Positions 54,234 to 63,000 of a DNA stretch of 64,000 nt are shown here, piece after piece (within the stretch, counting starts at the first letter, position 1; each line of letters opens with the position of its first letter). The DNA comes from Myxococcota bacterium (GTDB lineage: Bacteria > Myxococcota_A > UBA9160 > UBA6930): NCBI GenBank assembly GCA_028285625.1, contig JANQOX010000025.1, positions 518,461 through 582,460 on the forward strand, read 5' to 3'. Made by a program: the position numbers and the translations under genes. A model generated the notes under the pieces. It was given only the letters and a program-made list of their open reading frames with translations. It was not told the DNA's origin and searched no databases.

Positions 54234-55249
54234 ACGAATCCCGCAGGCCGTTGACCACGCGCGCACTTCTCGTCTTGCTGCTGCTCTTCCCCGCGAGCGC
54301 GTGCTCGAGCGAAGGACTGGCCGACTACGTCGCCCGGCTCGACGAGAATGGCCTCGCCACGAGCCCGGGGGCGAACGGTCATTGGCTGCTCACCTCCGAA
54401 CTGCGCCACCTGGCCGCGGGCCCCTATTGGAGTGCCGATGCGGCCCGCGTCTCTCGCGCCGCCCGCAAGGACTGGGCCGATCCCCTACCGGCCATCGTCG
54501 ACTTCCACGAGCAGCTCGCCGCCGCGGGGATCCCGCTCGTGGTGGCGCCGGTTCCCGCCAAGGCCGCCGTGGTGTCGGGGGCGCTGCCCGAGGGCATCGA
54601 CCTGGTGGACCCGGGTGCAGCCGACCAGGCCTTCCTGAGCGTCCTGGCCGACGCGGGGGTTCGCGTGGTCGACCTGCGGGCCGTGTTGGGAGAGGACGGC
54701 GCAGGCTACTGCCGCACCGACTCGCACTGGTCCCCGGCCGGCATCGAGCGCGCCGCCGCCGCGATCGCAGACGAGCTGGTGCGTCTCGGGGTCGAGCCCG
54801 GTGCGCTCGAGACCGGCACCTCGCAGCGCGATATCGAGGTCCGGGGCGACCTCGCGAAGCTTCCCGGGGGCGAGGACGTGCCCACCGAGCGCCTCCCCAT
54901 CCGATTCGTCGGCGTCCCGGCCGACCCCGAGGGCCGGCCCATCGCCCCCGACCCGGAGAGCCCGGTGCTGCTGCTGGCCGACAGCCATGGATTGGTCTTC
55001 CACGCCGGCGGCGACATGCTGGCCCGCGGTGCCGGTCTGCCCGACCAGCTTGCCCTGGCCCTCGGCCAGCCGGTCGACCTGGTCGCCGTACGCGGCGCAG
55101 CCTCCAATGCCGCCCGCATGGCGCTCCTGCGCCGAGGCGCGGACGCCCTGGCCGACAAGCGCGCCGTGGTCTGGGTCTTCTCGGTCCGCGAACTCAGCCA
55201 GTCAAGCCAGGGCTGGCGCAAGCTGCCGCTAGGACTCGCCTCCGAATAG
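54230..55249 (+). CDS. Second AlgJ/AlgX-like protein, probable lipoprotein
   Basis: 339 residues. A signal peptide ends LLLLFPASAC, a possible lipobox. The same two catalytic motifs are present, TDSHWSPAGIERAA (about 163) and VLLLADSHGLVF (about 247), with GDS changed to ADS. It lacks the C-terminal extension of its upstream relative. Having two AlgJ-like proteins per MBOAT suggests a division of labour, for example one inner-membrane anchored and one lipid anchored. ATGA overlap with the preceding gene. Confidence 0.85.
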   Translation: MNESRRPLTTRALLVLLLLFPASACSSEGLADYVARLDENGLATSPGANGHWLLTSELRHLAAGPYWSADAARVSRAARKDWADPLPAIVDFHEQLAAAGIPLVVAPVPAKAAVVSGALPEGIDLVDPGAADQAFLSVLADAGVRVVDLRAVLGEDGAGYCRTDSHWSPAGIERAAAAIADELVRLGVEPGALETGTSQRDIEVRGDLAKLPGGEDVPTERLPIRFVGVPADPEGRPIAPDPESPVLLLADSHGLVFHAGGDMLARGAGLPDQLALALGQPVDLVAVRGAASNAARMALLRRGADALADKRAVVWVFSVRELSQSSQGWRKLPLGLASE

Positions 55250-55440
55250 CCCTGTGCGCGGCGACATGCCGCAGCGCCCGGCTGCCCCTGCTGCGTGCTA
55301 CCCAAGCTGCATGGGCCCGCATCCGGTGAATCGGCGAGTCGCACTTCTTGAAGCTCGTCTCGATTCCGAACGGCGCCACGGGGATCACCAGCGCCCGCGA
55401 CCCTTAGACGGGCGAATGGCAAGAACGAGCGGGTACCGAC

Positions 55441-56265
55441 CTACGGTGCCGGCGGGCGCACCTTTCCCAGCAGGTTGCCCATCAGCTTGTCGATGGCGGC
55501 CTGGGGGGCGAGCGCACGCACCCAGGTGAGGACGCGGGCGCGGTCCATGGGAACGCGCAGCGGCTTCGAGTCCTGCTGGATCACGGCGAGCACGCGGGCC
55601 GCGACGTCTTCGGGGCGCAGGTGGCTCGCCTCGGTGTCCCGCGCCATCTGCTCGACCATCGCGAGACTCGTGGAGCCCGGCTCGACGCCGGCCACGGTGT
55701 CGAGGTGTGCGCCCGTGGCCGGCCGGTCCATCTTCATGGCGACGGGCTGCATGATGACGACGTCGATGTGCTCGTGCTGCACCTCGTGATAGAGCGCCTC
55801 GCTGAACGCCTCGAGCGCGAACTTGGCCGACGTGTAGGCGCTCATCGTCGGGACGGCGAGCAGCCCGCCCAGCGAGCTCATGTTGACGATGGTCCCCCCA
55901 CCCTGGGCGCGCATCACGGGCAGGATCGCCTTGCACAGCGCCATCACGCCGAAGACGTTGGTCTCGTACAGCGCGCGAACCTCATCGAGGGTCTGTTCCT
56001 CGACGCGGCCGATGATCATCTGGTTCACGCAGTTCACCAGCACGTCGATGCGGCCTTCCTTCGCGACGACGTCGTCGATGCAGCGCGCGATCGAGCCGGG
56101 CTCGCCCACGTCGAGCGGCAGCATCGCGACGCCCGCAGGCGCATCGGCCTCGCTCGGCGCACGCGCCGTGCCGTAGACCCGCATCCCCGCCTCGGCAAGC
56201 GTTCGGACGAGCACCCGTCCGAACCCCCCCGACGCGCCCGTAACCAGTACGACCTTGCCTGCCAT
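55441..56265 (-). CDS. Short-chain dehydrogenase/reductase
   Basis: 274 residues. TGASGGFG is the NAD(P) loop, YTSAK the catalytic Tyr-Lys pair and NMSSLGG the serine. The normal NNAG is replaced by VNCVN, which is unusual. The 3-oxoacyl or hydroxy-acid substrate is not predictable. The start at 56265 sits 21 bases after a predicted transcription start from a strong sigma-70 promoter, with GGAG as ribosome site. Confidence 0.92.
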   Translation of the reverse strand: MAGKVVLVTGASGGFGRVLVRTLAEAGMRVYGTARAPSEADAPAGVAMLPLDVGEPGSIARCIDDVVAKEGRIDVLVNCVNQMIIGRVEEQTLDEVRALYETNVFGVMALCKAILPVMRAQGGGTIVNMSSLGGLLAVPTMSAYTSAKFALEAFSEALYHEVQHEHIDVVIMQPVAMKMDRPATGAHLDTVAGVEPGSTSLAMVEQMARDTEASHLRPEDVAARVLAVIQQDSKPLRVPMDRARVLTWVRALAPQAAIDKLMGNLLGKVRPPAP

Positions 56266-56292
56266 GTGTGCACTCCGTCGCGACGAACCCGT

Positions 56293-56320
56293 ATTATACG
56301 GTTGAATAATCCGAACGCAA
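56293..56320 (-). promoter_or_regulatory. Strong sigma-70 promoter of the SDR gene
   Basis: Reading the minus strand, TTGCGT (56320-56315) is followed after 16 bases by a perfect TATAAT (56298-56293). A dyad ATTAT-N8-ATAAT overlaps the -10, which could be an operator for a repressor. Confidence 0.65.
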
Positions 56321-56455
56321 GTCCGATCATCCACATCTCCCCAGAGCGTTGCTTCCCACCCCTGGGCCGGGAGACACTTCGCGACGTGGCGGGGCACCAT
56401 AACGACACGCCCTGAGCTGATTTCAACAGAGGACCGTCGCGTTGAGGCAACCAAC

Positions 56456-57211
56456 ATGAAGCACTTCCTGGGCCTGTTTGCCTGTTTGCTCGTAGGGCCG
56501 AACGCTGGCTGCATCACGACGGCTGGTGACAGCCTTCCCGATCTCCAAGTAGAAGCCGCGCGTTCCCTTGGCGCGATCGAGCAGACCGTCGGAGCGTTCT
56601 CGTTCCACCTAGACGGCGGCAAGATGGTCACGTCCAACAAGATGGGCCGTCAGCTCAATGACGAGATCCTGAACCGCTGGCGCAGAAGCGGCTTCATCTC
56701 TGGCCACAAGTACGTCAAGTCCTCCGATTTCACCGGCCAGGCCGAGTATCAGCTTACGCTATCGGGTCACCAGGAAGGCGATTCGAGCGTCTTCATGCAG
56801 GTCATCAGTGGCTTGACCCTCTTGCTGATCCCTCACCACGTCGACTCGCAGATGTCACTCACCTACTCGATCGAGCATGCGCCTTCCCGCTGCACGTTCT
56901 CGGCATCGGCTTCAGATTCGTTCGGGACGCTCATCGGCCTCCTCATGATTCCGGCCGCTCCATTCATGCAAGGAGGGCGGACGCGCACCTACGAGCGGCT
57001 TGCGAACCACCTCTACGATGGTCTCGCGAAGCAAGGCGCCTTCGCCGAGCACGAGACGTGCGCAGATCCCGTCGATCAGGGGCCTCCGGGTGACCCTTCG
57101 TCGAACGGTGCTTCGGAGCGACTCGAGGAACTCGAAGAGCTACGCCGCAAGGGCCTCATCACTCCCAGCGAATTCGACACGAAGCGCGAGGAGATCCTCG
57201 ACGATCTCTAG
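56456..57211 (+). CDS. Lower-GC probable lipoprotein with C-terminal SHOCT-like domain
   Basis: 251 residues. A short signal peptide (MKHFLGLFACLLVGPNAGC) precedes a mostly beta region. A hydrophobic stretch lies near 155-173 (GTLIGLLMIPAAPFM), and the last 35 residues (ERLEELEELRRKGLITPSEF) match the SHOCT pattern, a short helical domain usually at C-termini. Codon use is visibly less GC-rich than neighbours. It lies between the SDR gene and the tRNA-Gly integration site, so it may be horizontally acquired. Function unknown. Confidence 0.72.
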   Translation: MKHFLGLFACLLVGPNAGCITTAGDSLPDLQVEAARSLGAIEQTVGAFSFHLDGGKMVTSNKMGRQLNDEILNRWRRSGFISGHKYVKSSDFTGQAEYQLTLSGHQEGDSSVFMQVISGLTLLLIPHHVDSQMSLTYSIEHAPSRCTFSASASDSFGTLIGLLMIPAAPFMQGGRTRTYERLANHLYDGLAKQGAFAEHETCADPVDQGPPGDPSSNGASERLEELEELRRKGLITPSEFDTKREEILDDL

Positions 57212-57366
57212 CCCGGACCGCAGCCGGTGCTGCCGACCTTGACTACGCGAAGGCGATGACGACCGGCTGGGCTGGCGAGCTACTCGCTCTCCGCGCTGAT
57301 CGGGCTCCGCAGCGGGTTCGCGGCAACTGGGCCTCCGCTACGGCTGGGCAAGCGCCATGGTGACCG

Positions 57367-57442
57367 TGGAGCGCGAGACGGGGGTCGAACCCGCGACCCC
57401 GAGCTTGGGAAGCTCGTGCTCTACCAACTGAGCTACTCGCGC
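57367..57442 (-). tRNA. tRNA-Gly (anticodon CCC)
   Basis: All four stems form: acceptor GCGCGAG/CTCGCGC, D stem GCTC/GAGC, anticodon stem CGAGC/GCTCG with loop TTCCCAA, T stem GCGGG/CCCGT with loop TTCGACC. The discriminator is T and CCA is encoded. Anticodon CCC reads GGG glycine codons. The 5' half (57402-57443) is repeated at 58760-58801 beyond an integrase gene. Confidence 0.96.
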
Positions 57443-57443
57443 G
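57402..57443. repeat. attL-type copy of the tRNA 5' half
   Basis: This 42-base stretch of tRNA-Gly, including the anticodon loop, matches 58760-58801 at 40 of 42 positions. The only differences are two adjacent bases. AGCTTGGGAAGCT is the palindromic core. Confidence 0.85.
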
Positions 57444-57564
57444 TCGATCGGAGGCTAGCAGAAGGCCCACGAGCCGTGTTCGAGCCTCCCATTGGAGAAT
57501 GGAGAATTTTCGCCCTAGTTTCGCTACCCTCTGAAGCGACCCGGTCCCACCGGAGGCGGCTCCC

Positions 57565-58743
57565 GTGTCCGACCTCCCCGAGCCCGAACGTCCCGAGGCG
57601 ATCACCCGCGTCGTGCGCGGTGCGCGCGGCGCGAGCGCCCTGCCGAACCCGCGGTTCGGCGAGTACTGGCCGCGTGTCGAGCGCCACCTCCGCTTCACGA
57701 CGCAGGATACGGGCAACGTCGAGAACTACGTCGTCTGCTGGCGTGAGGTCGAGACGCACCACGACGAGCTGTTTGGGCGGCTCGGCGACCTCCCCTTGCG
57801 AAGCTGGACCCGCACGACGGCGGTTCGTCTGCTGGCTGCACTCTCCCACACCTCCGAGGGGCGCCCGCGCGCGCTCTCGACCCTCAGTTGCAAGGTCAAC
57901 GCCATGGCCGCGGTCTTCCGGCGCGCAGGCTTCGACGCCCATCCCCTGACCGACGAGCCGCTCTACCCACGACCCAACCCCTTCCGCAACAAGATGGCCT
58001 TGCTTCGCGAGGTCTTCGGCAACCAGGAGATCCAGCAGCGAAGCGGCGCCACCGAACCCCGCCCCTACGCCCGGGACGAACTCGACCGCCTGCTCCACAC
58101 GACCCGCACCCGGAGCCCGGCCGACCACCTGGTGCTGCTCTTGTGCGTTCGCTGTGGCCTGCGCCGGTCCGAGGCGATCGCGCTGCGGTGGAGCGACTTC
58201 AACGCCGCGGCGCGCAGCGTCTCGGTCCGCCGCAAGGCGAGCAAGCCCCGCAACGTGGCCGTTCGCATCTCGAGCCAGCTCAAGACCGAGAACTCGCGGC
58301 GCACGGTCCCCGTCCCTGCCGACGCCTGGCAGGAGGTCCTTCGCTGGAAGTCCCACTGCACCACACGCGCCGCCGAGGGCTGCAGCCCCTACACGAGCTA
58401 CACCCAGCCAAGCCGGCGCCGCCCACCCTCGGAGCCCAGCGCGTACCTCTTCCCCCCACGCCGGCCCGCCAACACGAGCGCACCCGTGCTGGACCCAGAT
58501 GCCTGGGCCGGGCGCCTGAAACACGACCTGGCCCGTACGGGCATCGACCTCCACGGCCGACGCCACTTCGCGCACAACCTTCGGCACACCTACGCATCCG
58601 AGTTGCTGGCCCGGGGAGCAGACCTGAGCCAGGTGGCCAAGCTGCTGGGTGACACGCTCGCGGTTGCCGAGCACTGCTACGCGCATCTGGCCCAGAGCCG
58701 CAGGCTACGCGATCTGGTCGACAGCCTCGAACGCGATCTCTAG
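57565..58743 (+). CDS. Tyrosine recombinase / integrase
   Basis: 392 residues. An N-terminal core-binding domain (about 35-140) precedes the catalytic domain. Catalytic residues seen are R in CGLRRSEAIAL, the HxxR pair in HNLRHTYASELLARGADL and the nucleophile Tyr in AEHCYAHL. The position normally His in LLGH reads LLGD. It probably integrates at the anticodon region of the tRNA-Gly gene next to it. It starts with GTG at 57565. It is the only gene between the two att-like repeats. Confidence 0.93.
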   Translation: MSDLPEPERPEAITRVVRGARGASALPNPRFGEYWPRVERHLRFTTQDTGNVENYVVCWREVETHHDELFGRLGDLPLRSWTRTTAVRLLAALSHTSEGRPRALSTLSCKVNAMAAVFRRAGFDAHPLTDEPLYPRPNPFRNKMALLREVFGNQEIQQRSGATEPRPYARDELDRLLHTTRTRSPADHLVLLLCVRCGLRRSEAIALRWSDFNAAARSVSVRRKASKPRNVAVRISSQLKTENSRRTVPVPADAWQEVLRWKSHCTTRAAEGCSPYTSYTQPSRRRPPSEPSAYLFPPRRPANTSAPVLDPDAWAGRLKHDLARTGIDLHGRRHFAHNLRHTYASELLARGADLSQVAKLLGDTLAVAEHCYAHLAQSRRLRDLVDSLERDL

Positions 58744-58759
58744 GCAGCGTTGGGAGACA

Positions 58760-58801
58760 AGCTTGGGAAGCTGATGCTCTACCAACTGAGCTACTCGCGC
58801 G
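58760..58801. repeat. attR-type truncated copy of tRNA-Gly 5' half
   Basis: It repeats nucleotides 1 to about 41 of the tRNA but has no 3' half, so it cannot make a tRNA. Similarity continues for a few bases beyond the tRNA 5' end. It lies 16 bp after the integrase stop. Confidence 0.85.
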
Positions 58802-58866
58802 CAGTCGGAAGGCTACCCGCTCGCACACACGGCGTCGAATGACGGGGTCGGGCTCTCGCCGGGCCG

Positions 58867-60015
58867 CTAGTCGCCCACGAGGTCGGCGAAGAGATCGTCG
58901 AGTTCGCCTTCGGTTCCTTCGGAGGCATCGGAGAAGAGCGCCACGGTCTCGGCCGCGGCCGCGCGGCCCTTCGGCCGGCGGGGCGCCTCGTCCGGAACCT
59001 CGTCGATCAGGGCCACGGTCGCGTCCGCAGCGCCACGCGACACGCGCTGGGGCGTGTCAGTGGCGAGCACGTCTTCGACCTCGCTGGGTTCGTCCTCGCC
59101 CACGAAGAGCGTGGTCACCTCGGGCTGGCCGCGGCTCGGCGTCGGTTCGGGGCTCGGCTCGCTCGCAGGTACCCGTGCCGGTTCGGCGGCGGGCACCGGG
59201 GGCGCACTCAGACCCAGTTCGCGAGCGGCGCGCTCGACGTCCTCGCCGGTCGCCGAGACACGGCCCGCCACGTGCGCCTCGAACAGCGCGCCGTCGGCAA
59301 GCGTGTTGAGCCGCCGCGGGGTTCCGTGGCCGAGCTTCACGAGCGCGTCCATGGCGCCCGACTCGAGGATGGCCGGTGCACCTCCCGCGTTGCGGATGCG
59401 GTGCACCACGTAGGCCTCGGCGCTCTCGGCGTCCATGGCCGAGAGCGTCACGCGCGCCTCGACCCGATCCGCCAGACCGGCCTCGTCTTCGACCGCCTCG
59501 CCCAGTGACCCCGGGCCGGCGAGCACCAGGGTGAGCAGGCGCCTGTCCTCGTACTCGAGGTTCAGGAGACCGCGCAGCGCCGGCAGGACGCCGGCGTCGG
59601 CCAGCACCTGGGCCTCGTCCACCAGCAGCACCGTGTGTCGGCCGTCCTCGCGCACCTGGGCGAGCTGGTCATAGAGCTGCGCGAGCAGCTCGGCGGGGTC
59701 CTTGGAAGGCTCCTCCTCACCGAGCTGGCGCACCAGGCGATCGAGCACCCACGTCGCGTCGGAGAGCCCCGGCACGGGCACCAGCATGCAGGCCTCGAAC
59801 ATCTCCTCTTCGAGGGCCTCGAGCATGCGGCGGACCAGAAGGGTCTTGCCCGATCCGGCGTCGCCCAGGAGCAGGACGAGCCCCTTCGACTGCCGCACGG
59901 CGCGTGCAAGGCGTCGCTCGGCATCCAGATGGGCGGGGCTCGCGAACCAACCCTCGAGGTTGGGCTCGTTGCTGAAGGGGTCTCGGGTGAGACCGAAGGT
60001 CGACAGATGCTCCAC
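58867..60015 (-). CDS. ExeA-like AAA ATPase
   Basis: 382 residues. FGLTRDPFSNEPNLEGWFAS is the typical ExeA/GspA N-terminus. Walker A GDAGSGKT is at 52-59 and Walker B TVLLVDEAQ at 129-137, followed by sensor and lid (LVLAGPGSLGEAV, GHGTPRRLNTLADGAL). After about 265 a disordered acidic tail follows (PEPTPSRGQPEVTTLF, DEVPDEAPRR). ExeA proteins use ATP to build secretion or envelope complexes. The start GTG at 60015 is 13 bp after the giant TPR gene. No secretin or pilus genes are in the window. Confidence 0.9.
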   Translation of the reverse strand: MEHLSTFGLTRDPFSNEPNLEGWFASPAHLDAERRLARAVRQSKGLVLLLGDAGSGKTLLVRRMLEALEEEMFEACMLVPVPGLSDATWVLDRLVRQLGEEEPSKDPAELLAQLYDQLAQVREDGRHTVLLVDEAQVLADAGVLPALRGLLNLEYEDRRLLTLVLAGPGSLGEAVEDEAGLADRVEARVTLSAMDAESAEAYVVHRIRNAGGAPAILESGAMDALVKLGHGTPRRLNTLADGALFEAHVAGRVSATGEDVERAARELGLSAPPVPAAEPARVPASEPSPEPTPSRGQPEVTTLFVGEDEPSEVEDVLATDTPQRVSRGAADATVALIDEVPDEAPRRPKGRAAAAETVALFSDASEGTEGELDDLFADLVGD

Positions 60016-60028
60016 GACGGGTCCTCGT

Positions 60029-63000
60029 CTAGAAGAAGGAGATGCGCTTGCGGCGCTTCTTCGGCGCCGGCTTCTCGGGTGCCGCGACCGGCTCCTCCGA
60101 CGGAGCCTCGGTCTCCGGCTCCGGGTCGGGCAGCGCGGGCTCGACCTCTCCGGACGCCGCGTCCACAGGCGGCTCGGGAGCGATCTCGACGTCGGGGTCG
60201 GCGTCCACCGGGTCCATGACCTCGGCTTCCACGGGCTCGGCAGTCGCTTCGGCCACCGCCTCGAGCTCGGGCTCGCTGTCCTCGGCCTCTTCCATGGCGT
60301 CGGCTTCGCCCGCCACCAACGCTTCGGCGTCTTCGCCGCCGGTGACGGCCTCGGACGCCGCTTCGGAGTCGGGCTCGAGCGCGTCTGCACCGGTCTCGGC
60401 ATCGGCCTGTGCAGGCGCTTCGGCGTCGTCGTCGCCGTCGTCGGAGAGGAACTCGTCGAAGCTCTCGTACTCGGGCTCCGCGGCTTCGTCGGCGCGCGGC
60501 TCGGTCACGTCGGACTCGTCGATCAGATCGTCGAAGCTCTCGAAGGCTTCGGCCGCGTCGGTTCCGGCGAGATCGGCACCGGGGTCGGTGCTGAGCTCGT
60601 CCAGCGCGGCCAGCCGGTCCGCGGCGTCACCGAATTCGGGGTCGGCTTCGATCACCGCCTCGAAGGCGGCCCGGGCCCGCTCGACGTCGCCCTGCTCTGC
60701 GTACGCACGACCCAGGTCGAAGCGCAGGCCGACCAGCTGATCACCGGGCACGTCCGGCAGCGCGAGGGCCTGCTCGAGGTGCGCGACGGCATCCACCACG
60801 CGGCCCAGATCGAGGGCGCAGAGCCCCATCATGTGCAGGCACGGCAGCGCGCGGTCGGGGCTCGCCATGGCGCGACCGAACTCCTGGATCGCGTCGTCGA
60901 AGAGGCCCATCTCCTTGTAGGCGATCCCGAGGTCGTAGTGGGCCTCATGATCGCCGTCTCCGAGCTGCTCCTGCACGCCCTCCTTGAAGGCGGCGAAGAC
61001 CTGCTCGAAGCCTTCCTCCTCAGTGGCGCCCGACGCGGCGCCACTGGTGGAGTCGTCGTCGGAGCCCAGGATGTCCGACAACTCGGCGGCCAGGTCGAAG
61101 CTGCCGGAGTCCTCGTTCGGATCGCTCGCCTCGGTCTCGACCGCGGCCGCGGCCGAAGGCGCAGCATCCGGCGTGGGCTCGGGTTCGACCGGGACTGCTT
61201 CGGCCAGCGCGGGCTCGGGCTCGGGCACGATGGGCTCGGCCACTGCGGGCTCCGGCTCCGGCGCAACGGGTTCGGGATCGGGTTCGAGTTCGGCTTCGGG
61301 CGCAGAGGCCTCGGCCTGCACGGGCTCCCGATCGGGTTCCGGGGCGATCGGCTCGGCTGCTGGGGCTTCGGGGGCCAGCGCGTCCGCGTCCGGCCCGGCC
61401 ACGGGATCGAAACCCTCGTCCAGGCCGAGGTCGAGATCGATTCCCGGGTCGGCGCTTGCGTCGACGAGATCGAGCGTGGCGTCGGACGGGACCGCGCCAT
61501 CGTCCTGCAGTGCCGCGGGTTCCACGGGCGCCGCAGCCGGCCCGCTGGTCGCGGCCTCGATCTCACCGAGGCGAAGCATGGCCTGGGGGTGCGCGGGCGC
61601 GACCGTGAGGATGCGCTCGTAGACGCCACGCGCTTCTTCGTAGAGCCCCTGCTGGAAGTAGAAGTCGGCCTCTTCGAGGTCCTCGACCATCTGCTGGGGC
61701 GTGGTGGACGAGCCAGAGGACGTGGCATCGGAAGCCGCGTCGGCGGGCGCCTCGTCCGAAGCCTCCGATTCGGAAGCCGGCGCGCTCGCGGCCACTTCGG
61801 CTGCGGGATCCGGTGCGACCTGAGGCTCGGCATCGGGCTCCACGTCGAGATCGAAGTCGAGCCCGACGTCGGCCAGCTCTCCCGCTGCTTTCGCTGACGC
61901 GTCGGCCACGGCAGGGCCCGCCTCGCCCTCGTCCGTCTCTTCCCCGCCCAGCTCGAAGTCGTCCTCGAAACCGATCTCGATGTCGTCGGGTGCGGCCGCG
62001 ACGGCGGGCGAATCGGCCGCATCGCTCGCACCGGCGCTGTCCCCTTCGACTTCGGAACCGGTATCGGCGCCGAGATCGACATCCGTCGCCAGGTCGAAGG
62101 CGTCGTCCTCCAAGGCGGTCTCGGGCGACTCGTCTTCCACCCCCAGGTCCGCAGCCGCCTCGGCGGCGGCATCCTCGGCCCCCAGCTCGGCGGCATCGCC
62201 CAGTTCGGTGGCCCCTCCCAGATCGGAGGCATCGCCCAGCTCGATCGAGCCATCCAGATCCGCTGCCTCACCCAGGTCGGACTCCCCGCCGAGTTCGAAG
62301 CCGCCCTCGCTCTCGTCGAGGTCGAACGCGCCATCGTCCACCGCCAGGTCGTCGGCCGCGGCCGGTGCAGCCGCAACGTCGGTCTGCTGGGCGTCGGCGT
62401 CGGGCGCCGAACCCATGTCGAGATCCCCGTCGTCGATGTCGATGTCGTCGAAGAGGTCCTCGTCGGAAGACGACGTGGCGTCTGCTTGCGCGGGCTCGGC
62501 GGACGGCGTGGCATCTGCTTGCGCGGGCTCGGCGGCCGGAGCCACCTCGGCCAGGCGCCTGCGTGCCTCGGCGGCGTTGTCCTCGTCGCCGGCAGCTTCG
62601 AACGCATCCGCCAGCTTGGCGAGCGCGCCGGGATGGCTGGGATCGATGGCCAGCACGCGACGAAGGGTCTCGATCGCGCGGTCGTGCTTCTGGTAGCGCA
62701 GCAGCACGCTGGCTTCGGCCACCAGTTGATCGGGGTCGGCGTCTTCGGCGTCGGCCACGGGCGCCTCGGACAAGGCGACGGTCTGACCGGCGTCGACCGC
62801 CGGCGCAGGCGCACTCTCGACCTGCGGGCTCATCTCGTCATCGAGCAAGGGCGCGGGGCCCGAGTCGTTGGAGTCGAGATCGGTCTCGAGGGCGTCGGAC
62901 GCGAGGTCGTCGGCAGCCAGATCGTCGGATTCGAGCGCGTCGGAACCGACCGGACCGCTTATGTCGAGGGCCGGCTCGTCGGCTCCGTTCGTTTCGAGGG

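Noticed and set aside
55194..55388. 64-codon minus-strand frame between the second AlgJ-like gene and the SDR gene
   Set aside because: Part looks protein-like (ETSFKKCDSPIHRMR), but it overlaps the end of the AlgJ-like gene and has no recognised family or ribosome site.
57212..57366. Possible gene remnant between the SHOCT lipoprotein and the tRNA
   Set aside because: One frame reads plausibly for about 40 codons but lacks a start and any family match; too little to call a pseudogene.
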